DNA of 13,303 bases from Chordibacter sp038110535 (GTDB lineage: Bacteria; Verrucomicrobiota; Verrucomicrobiia; Opitutales; Seribacteraceae): positions 1-13,303 of the forward strand of contig JAYNJW010000045.1 of the NCBI GenBank assembly GCA_038110535.1, in the 5' to 3' direction. A program made the position numbers and the translations under genes. The notes under the pieces are model-generated. The model was not told the DNA's origin. It made no database searches and saw only the letters and a list, made by a program, of their open reading frames with translations. Positions within the stretch are counted from its first letter, which is position 1, and each line of letters begins with the position of its first letter. Below, piece after piece: positions 6,701-13,303 of the stretch.

Positions 6701-9409
6701 GAAAAACTCTTTGCCTTGAAGATTGGGCCCATTCTTCAGGAAAAGTGCCTGGCATGCCATTCGGAAAAAGAGGGGAAACTTAAGGGCGATCTGGATTTAT
6801 CCTCCCGGGAAGCAATGTTGTTTGGCGGGGAAACTTCTGAGCATGTTCTTGTGCCCGGAAATCCAAGCAAAAGCCTTATGCTTACGGCTATTGAATGGAA
6901 GGACCCGGACTATGAGATGCCCCCAAAGGAAAATGACAGGCTTTCGGTGGAGCAGATTGAATATGTCCGGAAATGGATAAAGCTTGGAGCTCCATGGCCC
7001 GATGAGGGTACTCAAAAAAGAATCCTACTTGCTGAGCGCTCCAGGCCAATCACCGAGGAAGGAATGATCGTCAAGACCTCGGGAGGACTTGCAGATGAAT
7101 GGACTTACCGGCGTTATAAGCCGGAGGATCTATGGGCTTTTCAGCCGGTCAAAAAACCTCCCGTTCCCGCCGGGATTGCCAATCCTATTGATTTCTTCAT
7201 TTCGAGTCGCTTGAAGCAAGCCAATCACAAACCAGCTGGGACCGCGGATTTTCGTACTTTGGTAAAGCGGGCGTACCTGGACCTTCTCGGTTTGCCCCCA
7301 ACCCCTTATCAAATTTATCAGTTTCGACTCGCTTGGGAAAAGGATAGGCAAAAAGCATGGTCCGAATTACTTGATGAATTGCTTGAGAGTGAGCACTTTG
7401 GCGAGCGCTCCGCCCAGCATTGGCTCGATGTTGCCCGTTATGCCGATACCGCCGGGCTGTCGAACGATTATGAGCGATCCAACATGTGGCGCTATCGTGA
7501 CTATGTTGTTCGTTCTTTTAATGAGGACAAGCCATACGATCAGTTCATTGTTGAACAGATTGCAGGGGACGAACTTTGGGATATGCAGCCACAACAAGAA
7601 AAGGATGCAGAACTGCTTGTTGCCACTTCTTTTCTGAGAATGGGCCCGTGGGATCCGGCCATGGTTCTTAAACATGAGGCTCGTCAGCTTTATTTGGATG
7701 ATGTGGTCAATGCGGTTGGACAAACCTTTCTCAGCACGACTATGCGCTGCTTCAAATGTCATGATCATAAATTCGATCCCCTACCCACTAAGGATTACTA
7801 CCGGATGTATTCTGCTTTCAACACCACTCAATTGGCTGAACGTTCGGCTCCTTTTCTGAAGGAGGAAAACCTCGTTGGGATGAAAGCGGGCAGAAAAGCT
7901 ACCCAGCAAATGCTTGATTTCGCCAAGGAGAAATATCATGTGCTTCTGGATAAACAGGAAGCGGCTGCCAAAGAATGGTTTTCCGAAAGAGGAAAAGAAT
8001 ACTTAAATGAAGATAAACGGCGTAGTTTGCCTGATGAAGAAAAGCCACCCAGGCACATTGGTCTAAGTCCAGAGGAAACGGGTAGACTGAAAGTAAGAAG
8101 ACAGGATGATTGGATTTGGACAAGACGCATGGAGCGCTACCAACCCCTTGCCCAGAGTGTATACAATGGACCTTTGCCCAAAAAGCTCGATTCCAAGAAG
8201 ATGCGGATGCCTGCAAAGATTGGTCAGTTTGAGGTGCCCCAAACTTCGATCCTTATGGGTGGGGCCCTGGAAGCTCCTGGAGACCCAGTAAGTCCCGGGG
8301 TGCTCAGTGCCCTTGGTTTGTCCACTTCCGCTGATGAAAATGATCCTTTTTCATTGCCGGACAAACCGGAAGGCAGACGTCTTGCCCTGGCCAAATGGAT
8401 TGCTCATCCGAGCAATCAATTAACCGCCCGATCCATCGTCAACCGGGTTTGGCAGCGTCATTTCGGAAAGCCTCTGGCGGGCAACCCGAACAATTTTGGG
8501 GCCAAGGGAAAAAAGCCAACTCATCCCGGTTTGCTCGACTGGTTGGCGGCTGATTTCGTTGAAAACGGCTGGAGGTTCAAGCACTTGCACAAATTGATCA
8601 TGACTTCCAACGCCTACCGTATGAGCACGGATCATCCCCAGATAGAAAAGCTTCGCCAGATGGATCCGAATAACCATCTTCTCGCATACCGGGAGCCCCG
8701 TCGATTGTCCGCAGAGGAATTGAGGGACTCGATGCTGGTGAGCACGGGGGAATTGAACCGTGCGGTAGGCGGCTTGCCGGTAATGCCTGAAATTAACATG
8801 GAAGTCGCTTTGCAACCGCGAATGATTCAATTTTCCCTCGCTCCCGCCTATCAGCCATCCAGAACACCATCCGAAAGGAACCGCCGTACTCTTTATGCCT
8901 ATCGTGTACGGGGTCAGCCCGATCCTTATTTGGAGTTATTCAACCAGCCCAATCCCAATGATTCCTGCGAGGAAAGGGTTTCCGAAGCTGTATCTCCCCA
9001 GGCTTTCACCTTGATGAACAGCGAACTAATGAATGACCGGGCGATTGCCCTGGCTTTGCGAATAGAAAAGGAATTTGAAGACATTCGCATGCAGGTCAAA
9101 CGAGCGGTTCAACTTGTCTTCGGCAGAGTGCCAAGCCCAAATGAATGGGAAAGCTTGCAGAAGTATCTCGAAGAGATGAGTGCTTACCACTTGTCCAGTG
9201 AGCCTAAGACAGCTGAATATCCAACTTCCATAACCCGATCCTTAGTCGAGGAGAACACCGGAGAAACTTTCGAATATGAAGAAATCCTTCCGGTTTTTTC
9301 AAACTATCAGCAGGACAAGAAAGCTCATGAGATCAGCCCAGTCACCCGGGCCTTATCAGATCTCTGTCTTGTCCTTTTTAATTCCAATGAATTTATGTAT
9401 GTCTACTAA
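6701..9409 (+). CDS. PSCyt1-DUF1549-DUF1553 multidomain haem protein; 5' end in gap
   Basis: The visible 902 residues are numbered from 6701. A planctomycete cytochrome c domain (PSCyt1) comes first, with haem motif C16-L-A-C19-H20 and a candidate axial methionine M73 in EMPP. DUF1549 spans about 163-370, running from IDFFISSRL through LDLLGLPPTP and HFGERSAQHWLDVARYADT to a second haem motif, C350-F-K-C353-H354, in its CHDHKFDPLPTKDYY block. A charged, probably helical linker (about 390-500) leads to DUF1553 from about 555 to the end, with NRVWQRHFG near 581 and the NSNEF ending. Two CxxCH motifs imply covalent haem attachment, which requires export to the periplasm; the signal peptide must be in the gap. 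The reaction is unknown. Unlike the first DUF1553 protein, it has no discoidin-like insert. The DUF1501 gene starts 4 bases after its stop. Confidence 0.94.
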   Translation, partial: EKLFALKIGPILQEKCLACHSEKEGKLKGDLDLSSREAMLFGGETSEHVLVPGNPSKSLMLTAIEWKDPDYEMPPKENDRLSVEQIEYVRKWIKLGAPWPDEGTQKRILLAERSRPITEEGMIVKTSGGLADEWTYRRYKPEDLWAFQPVKKPPVPAGIANPIDFFISSRLKQANHKPAGTADFRTLVKRAYLDLLGLPPTPYQIYQFRLAWEKDRQKAWSELLDELLESEHFGERSAQHWLDVARYADTAGLSNDYERSNMWRYRDYVVRSFNEDKPYDQFIVEQIAGDELWDMQPQQEKDAELLVATSFLRMGPWDPAMVLKHEARQLYLDDVVNAVGQTFLSTTMRCFKCHDHKFDPLPTKDYYRMYSAFNTTQLAERSAPFLKEENLVGMKAGRKATQQMLDFAKEKYHVLLDKQEAAAKEWFSERGKEYLNEDKRRSLPDEEKPPRHIGLSPEETGRLKVRRQDDWIWTRRMERYQPLAQSVYNGPLPKKLDSKKMRMPAKIGQFEVPQTSILMGGALEAPGDPVSPGVLSALGLSTSADENDPFSLPDKPEGRRLALAKWIAHPSNQLTARSIVNRVWQRHFGKPLAGNPNNFGAKGKKPTHPGLLDWLAADFVENGWRFKHLHKLIMTSNAYRMSTDHPQIEKLRQMDPNNHLLAYREPRRLSAEELRDSMLVSTGELNRAVGGLPVMPEINMEVALQPRMIQFSLAPAYQPSRTPSERNRRTLYAYRVRGQPDPYLELFNQPNPNDSCEERVSEAVSPQAFTLMNSELMNDRAIALALRIEKEFEDIRMQVKRAVQLVFGRVPSPNEWESLQKYLEEMSAYHLSSEPKTAEYPTSITRSLVEENTGETFEYEEILPVFSNYQQDKKAHEISPVTRALSDLCLVLFNSNEFMYVY

Positions 9410-9413
9410 TGCC

Positions 9414-10805
9414 ATGAATCCTTTTGTTTTCCCATCTCTGAGCCGCCGCGATTTTTTATATGGCCTGACTTCCTCCCTTGGTGCTCTCGCCATGACCGAT
9501 CTACTGGCCAAGGATTCTCTACAAAAATATGATTTAAAAAAGCCCATGCATGAACCAAGGGCAAAAAATGTCATCATGCTTTTTATGGAGGGAGGACCTA
9601 GCCAGATGGATACCTTTGATCCCAAGCCCGAACTAAATAAGCTTCACAAAACCGAGTCGAAGAGAACGGGCACCTTGGAATCAGGAGAAAAGTTTTTTGT
9701 GGGCAGTCCCTATGGTTCTCGCAAGGTTGGCCAATCTGGATTGGATATGAGCGACCAATGGGTGTACCTGCCAGAGGTTGCGGATGAACTTTGTAATTAT
9801 CGGGGTTGCTTTGCCGAGTCATTAAATCACCCAGAGGCCTTGTTTCACATGAATACAGGAAGCAGGCTGGGAGGAGATCCGGCAATCGGTGCATGGGCCA
9901 ATTATGGGCTCGGTTCCGAAAATCAAAATCTGCCTGGGTATGTGGTTATGACTGAGCTCGCACTTCCCCAGGGTGGTTCAAGGAACTGGTCGAATGGATT
10001 TCTTCCCGGACAATTTCAGGGAACGAGATTACGTCCAACTGGTTCTCCCATCCTCGACTTGCATGGGCCTGCACACAAGAATCGCCAGCACCAGCGACAA
10101 GCCCTTGATCAACTGAAATTTTTGAATCAGCAGCATGCTTTCAAGCACCCTTACCATCAGGAACTGGAATCCCGCATGCAAAGTTACGAACTTGCCTATC
10201 GTATGCAGATGGAGGTTCCGGGCGTAATCGATCTAAATGGTGAAAGTGAAAAGACCAAAGAGGAGTATGGTATGAACCAGAAAGAGACCGCCGAGTTTGG
10301 AAAGCAGTGCCTGATGGCCCGAAGGCTGGTGGAAAAGGGCGTTCGTTTTGTGCAAATCTTTTCCGGCGGTTGGGACAGTCATGACTACATCGAGCGGGCT
10401 CATGCCGCCCGTATACGCAGCGTGGATAAACCCATGACCGCCCTGATCAAGGACCTTAAGAACCGTGGAATGCTCGAGGACACACTAGTCCTTTGGCTTG
10501 GCGAATTTGGCAGAACTCCCGACAATAATCGCAGGGGAGGAGTTTATGCTATTGGGCGGGGACACAACAACAAAGCGATGACTATTTTGATGGCAGGTGG
10601 TGGAGTCAAGGCTGGTACGATTGTTGGAGCCACTGACGAGATCGGGGCGGAAGCAGTGGAAGTGGCACATCCTATCCGGGACTTTCATGTAACCCTGCTT
10701 CACCTTCTGGGGCTGGACGACAATAAACTCACCTTTTTCCATGGGGGTAGGTACAAACAACTCAGTCAGTTCGGGGGGCAAGTGATCAAGGAATTGATTG
10801 CTTGA
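9414..10805 (+). CDS. DUF1501 protein with Tat signal (module 2)
   Basis: Complete, 463 residues. I chose the ATG at 9414 because it mirrors the first module (DUF1553 stop, a few bases, ATG-AAT) and puts the Tat motif S10-R-R-D-F-L-Y16 near the start. An in-frame ATG at 9399, overlapping the upstream gene by 11 bases, is possible. A hydrophobic stretch (LGALAM) follows, so Tat export is predicted. The family is shown by the MEGGPSQMDTFDPKPEL block, ENQNLPGYVV, the RRLVEKGVRFVQIF strand, WLGEFGRTP and MAGGGVKAGTIVGATDE near the end. Where I recall GRDHN in most relatives, this protein has GRGHN, losing an Asp that could bind metal. No reaction is established. The gene is tightly linked to the haem protein before it and the sulfatase after it. 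Confidence 0.93.
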   Translation: MNPFVFPSLSRRDFLYGLTSSLGALAMTDLLAKDSLQKYDLKKPMHEPRAKNVIMLFMEGGPSQMDTFDPKPELNKLHKTESKRTGTLESGEKFFVGSPYGSRKVGQSGLDMSDQWVYLPEVADELCNYRGCFAESLNHPEALFHMNTGSRLGGDPAIGAWANYGLGSENQNLPGYVVMTELALPQGGSRNWSNGFLPGQFQGTRLRPTGSPILDLHGPAHKNRQHQRQALDQLKFLNQQHAFKHPYHQELESRMQSYELAYRMQMEVPGVIDLNGESEKTKEEYGMNQKETAEFGKQCLMARRLVEKGVRFVQIFSGGWDSHDYIERAHAARIRSVDKPMTALIKDLKNRGMLEDTLVLWLGEFGRTPDNNRRGGVYAIGRGHNNKAMTILMAGGGVKAGTIVGATDEIGAEAVEVAHPIRDFHVTLLHLLGLDDNKLTFFHGGRYKQLSQFGGQVIKELIA

Positions 10806-10828
10806 TAATTAATCATTTGATGGGCCTG

Positions 10829-12502
10829 ATGAAATTATTGCTCATTTGGGGTTTCCTTGTCTCATTTATCTGTTGTTTGGTTCAGGCAAAAAAACCAAAT
10901 ATTCTCTTTATCATGTCGGATGATCATGCAGCCCATGGAATCTCTGCATACGGTGGGAGGTTGGCCAAGATTGCCCCCACGCCCAACTTGGATCGATTGG
11001 CCAAGGAAGGTGCGATTTTCCGGAATGCCTTTTGCACGAACTCCATTTGTTCCCCATCCCGGGCTTCCATTCTTACCGGACAATACAGCCACACCAATGG
11101 AGCGGTAGATTTAAGTGGCAAGGTATTGCCTGGCAAACAGATGCTACCCATTGAAATGAAAAAGGCGGGTTATGAAACTGCCATGATTGGAAAGTGGCAC
11201 CTCAAGGTTGAGCCCAAAGACTTTGATTATTACTGCGTGCTCCCGGGGCAGGGAAAGTATCATAGCCCGTCCTTCCGTGTAAGGGGTGAAAAACCTTGGG
11301 GTAAAAACCTGATCGAATTCCCAGAAAAACATTCCACTGATGTAATTACCGACCTTACCTTGGAATGGCTTAAGGGAAGAAAAAGGGAAAAGCCTTTTTT
11401 CCTGATGCATCACTACAAGGCTCCTCACGATTATTTTGAGAATGCCGAGCGATATGAATCCTACCTCGCCGACTCAGACATTCCCGAACCTGACTCTCTT
11501 TGGACAAGAAATCCCAAGTTCGGTTCTCTTGCCACCCGTGGTTTTAACGATGAACTGCTTCGCCATATTGGAACATCGATTGGCGGTCGCAACCCCAGGC
11601 GTTCCTATTTGCGTGATCTTCCCACTATGTTCCCCAATGAATTTCCCAAAGACTACGATCCAAAGAATTTCTCGGATGAAGAGAATACTCGCTTTGCCTA
11701 CAATGCTTACCTCAAAAAATTTCTCCGCTGCGTCAAGGGAATCGATGATAATCTTGGCCGCTTGTTCGCCTACCTTGAAGCGACCGACCAGATGGAGAAC
11801 ACACTTATTGTCTACACCGCAGACCAGGGATTTATGCTTGGAGAACACGACTATCAGGACAAGCGCTGGATGTATGAGGAGTCGGCACGGATGCCGCTTT
11901 TAGTGCGCTATCCATCCTCCATTAATGCCGGACAGAACTGTGACGCCATCATAGAAAATGTTGATTTTGCCCCTACGCTTCTTGATTTTGCCGGGGCTTC
12001 GATCCCCAAATCCGTCCAGGGAAGATCATTCAGAGCAATTTTGGAAACGGGAAACGAGCCGAGGGGTTGGAAAAAAGCTGCGTATTACCGCTACTGGATG
12101 CAGATGGCCCATCACGACAATCCCGCCCATATCGGAATGAGAACCAAACGCTATAAACTCATTTATTTCTATGGATGCAACTATCAGGGGGAGTATCAAA
12201 CCCCTGCCGGTTGGGAGCTTTACGATATGGTCAATGATCCCCAGGAGACCCAAAATATTTATCACAATCCAAAGCATGCGAAACTCGTTGCTTCCCTAAA
12301 GCAATGGTTAGTAAAACTTCGCAAAAAAGTCGGAGACGACGGGTCTCACTATCCAGAGTGCGAAAGAATCGTTCAAGAATTTTGGGATTACAGCCCAGAA
12401 GATCAAGCGAAGGCCCGCCGAATCTCAGCAGATTATTTAAAACGGCGTAACGCCGAGCTTGCCGAGGGTTTACTGAATCCCAAAACCTATGGCATCCCTT
12501 AG
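10829..12502 (+). CDS. S1-family sulfatase, possibly N-acetylglucosamine-6-sulfatase-like
   Basis: Complete, 557 residues from the ATG at 10829, chosen because it gives a compact Sec signal peptide (MKLLLIWGF... VQA-KK, about 19 residues). ATG 10820 is a close alternative; TTG 10802, overlapping the DUF1501 stop, is less likely. Active-site candidates are D31/D32 (MSDDHAAHG), the formylglycine signature C74-S-P-S-R78, K122-W-H124 (IGKWHL), H200 (KAPHDYF), D332/Q333 (TADQGFMLGEHDYQDKR) and K345. The DQG-LGEH-DKRWMYEES arrangement is typical of the group containing bacterial N-acetylglucosamine-6-sulfatases and many uncharacterised PVC sulfatases; the substrate is open. The C-terminal part (LYDMVNDPQETQN) is the usual substrate-side subdomain. 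It ends module 2 and the + strand cluster, 37 bases from the convergent gene's stop. Confidence 0.93.
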   Translation: MKLLLIWGFLVSFICCLVQAKKPNILFIMSDDHAAHGISAYGGRLAKIAPTPNLDRLAKEGAIFRNAFCTNSICSPSRASILTGQYSHTNGAVDLSGKVLPGKQMLPIEMKKAGYETAMIGKWHLKVEPKDFDYYCVLPGQGKYHSPSFRVRGEKPWGKNLIEFPEKHSTDVITDLTLEWLKGRKREKPFFLMHHYKAPHDYFENAERYESYLADSDIPEPDSLWTRNPKFGSLATRGFNDELLRHIGTSIGGRNPRRSYLRDLPTMFPNEFPKDYDPKNFSDEENTRFAYNAYLKKFLRCVKGIDDNLGRLFAYLEATDQMENTLIVYTADQGFMLGEHDYQDKRWMYEESARMPLLVRYPSSINAGQNCDAIIENVDFAPTLLDFAGASIPKSVQGRSFRAILETGNEPRGWKKAAYYRYWMQMAHHDNPAHIGMRTKRYKLIYFYGCNYQGEYQTPAGWELYDMVNDPQETQNIYHNPKHAKLVASLKQWLVKLRKKVGDDGSHYPECERIVQEFWDYSPEDQAKARRISADYLKRRNAELAEGLLNPKTYGIP

Positions 12503-12539
12503 GGTATGAGCCTGCAAGTCTTGTCCACTTCGTCAGTAT

Positions 12540-13235
12540 TTATGGATTTTTTGTGGCTCGAAGATACGGTTTCAACCGCTTTGTCCACTGCTCATATCCG
12601 CGATCATTGAGATGCAAATTATCCGTTCTCCAAAAGCCATCATAAAAGTTTAGGCCCGATTGGAGCAGAGTCGAAGAAATGTCTATAAAGGTTAAATTTT
12701 TTTCCGCTTCTGAGAATTTCTTTATCCTCTGATTAAGATCCTGATAGAGTTCCCACTTTGATATTCTTTTGGGGGATGGTTTGCATGATAAATAAATCAG
12801 TTTTACATCAGGCAGATCGGTATCAATTCTAGACCAAAGTTCCAAGAAATCTTTCTTAACTTGTGGTACGGTCTTTCCACTCCATAAATCGTTTTCCCCA
12901 CAATATAACACAATCATACTAGGGCGGTATTTTGGGAAAAGCTGGTCATAGAAATGGAGAACATCAGATAAATGGGCTCCTCCAAATCCTCGGTTGATTG
13001 CATTTAATTTTGGGAAAAATTTTTGGAGGTTCCAGAATCGAATGCTTGAACTACCGGTAAAAAGAACCAGTTCTTTTGATGCATGAGGAGAGCTTTTATC
13101 TGCCTGATTGAATTCGTTAAAAGCCTTCTTAAATCGATTCGGATCTGGATTTACTTGCTCGGAAAAAATCTCAGGGCAAAAAGCCAAAACGAAGCAACTA
13201 CATGTAATTTGTAAAAGCTTCCGAGAACTTCTCAT
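12540..13235 (-). CDS. Exported SGNH/GDSL-type hydrolase
   Basis: Complete, 231 residues. An N-terminal hydrophobic stretch (about 8-20, LQITCSCFVLAF) after basic residues indicates Sec export. It is not a good lipobox, because Phe precedes Cys20. The four SGNH blocks are present: G61-S-S63-S (Ser63 the likely nucleophile, in FTGSSSIRFW), G83 in NRGFGG, G113-E-N115-D (LYCGENDLW) and D205-N-L-H208 (TDNLHLND). The serine, glycine, asparagine and histidine of the fold are thus all there. The family covers lipases, acyl- and acetyl-esterases, including sugar deacetylases; the substrate is not deducible. The gene converges on the sulfatase cluster and is clearly AT-richer (about 36 % GC in five lines counted by hand). 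Its ATG overlaps the stop of an upstream frame by ATGA, so it is probably the second or later gene of a - strand operon. Confidence 0.9.
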   Translation of the reverse strand: MRSSRKLLQITCSCFVLAFCPEIFSEQVNPDPNRFKKAFNEFNQADKSSPHASKELVLFTGSSSIRFWNLQKFFPKLNAINRGFGGAHLSDVLHFYDQLFPKYRPSMIVLYCGENDLWSGKTVPQVKKDFLELWSRIDTDLPDVKLIYLSCKPSPKRISKWELYQDLNQRIKKFSEAEKNLTFIDISSTLLQSGLNFYDGFWRTDNLHLNDRGYEQWTKRLKPYLRATKNP

Positions 13236-13303
13236 TGCTGATGAGAATATTCGAAGTCTCCCCAGATTTTTCTCATCAAAGCAAAGGTTTGAGGATCATA
13301 GGT
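13232..13303 (-). CDS. C-terminal end of an unrecognised gene, cut by window edge
   Basis: Reading leftward from base 13303, one frame is open for 23 codons (ending FALMRKIWGDFEYSHQQ) and stops at TGA 13234-13232, overlapping the ATG of the SGNH hydrolase as ATGA. The other two - strand frames hit stops within nine codons. The overlap and the uniquely open frame suggest a real upstream gene translated together with the hydrolase. The fragment is too short to name, and an open stretch of this length could also arise by chance. Confidence 0.5.
   Translation of the reverse strand, partial: TYDPQTFALMRKIWGDFEYSHQQ

Noticed and set aside
9276..9413. Long N-terminal extension of the second DUF1501 gene from 9276
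   Set aside because: It would overlap the DUF1553 coding region by more than 130 bases and would push the Tat motif far from the N-terminus. ATG 9414 (or 9399) fits the family.
12493..12508. Small inverted repeat (catccc-tta-gggtatg) over the stop of the third sulfatase as a terminator
   Set aside because: The stem is only six pairs with a bulge and a three-base loop, and no T-run follows. It is not a credible rho-independent terminator.
1..13303. CRISPR arrays, tRNA/rRNA genes, insertion sequences, phage or toxin-antitoxin genes
   Set aside because: Reading both strands showed no repeat-spacer pattern, no recognisable RNA gene, no transposase or integrase motif and no target-site duplication. 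The remaining - strand frames over the + strand genes have no family motifs and are shadows.

Overview
The window is a co-directional gene cluster typical of marine or aquatic bacteria of the PVC group (Planctomycetota, Verrucomicrobiota, Lentisphaerota and relatives). The assignment rests on gene content: DUF1549/DUF1553 proteins with planctomycete-type cytochrome domains, Tat-exported DUF1501 proteins and several formylglycine-type sulfatases together are a hallmark of that group. GC is moderate (about 45-55 % in most stretches counted by hand), which favours Verrucomicrobiota or a low-GC planctomycete, but I cannot settle the phylum. Two runs of exactly 100 N (2855-2954 and 6601-6700) mark scaffold joins. 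Each cuts through a gene end and the next gene start, so four genes are incomplete at the gaps.

Layout. Module 1 (1-4620): the C-terminal part of a DUF1553 protein with discoidin-like domains, a DUF1501 protein with a Tat signal (cut by gap 1), and a sulfatase of iduronate-2-sulfatase type ending in an EF-hand loop. Between the modules (4664-6600): a second, arylsulfatase-type sulfatase and a cytoplasmic HAD phosphatase/phosphomutase whose start overlaps the sulfatase stop by ATGA (cut by gap 2). Module 2 (6701-12502): a multidomain PSCyt1-DUF1549-DUF1553 haem protein, a second Tat-exported DUF1501 protein and a third sulfatase. All eight genes are on the + strand with short or overlapping junctions and no visible internal terminator, so they are probably one or a few operons. 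On the - strand, converging on the cluster, lie a markedly AT-richer SGNH/GDSL hydrolase (13235-12540) and, overlapping it by ATGA, the last 23 codons of an unrecognised gene that runs off the right edge.

How they may work together. Three sulfatases with different active-site signatures (CNPSR, CGPSR, CSPSR) suggest stepwise removal of different sulfate esters from a sulfated glycan outside the cytoplasm. The SGNH hydrolase could remove acyl or acetyl esters, and the HAD enzyme could process a sugar phosphate inside the cell. The DUF1549/DUF1553-DUF1501 pairs carry c-type haem motifs and have no established reaction. Their repeated placement directly before a sulfatase is the most interesting feature here. 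No glycoside hydrolase, polysaccharide lyase, transporter, regulator, RNA gene, CRISPR array or mobile element is visible. No gene-free stretch exceeds about 45 bases apart from the N runs.
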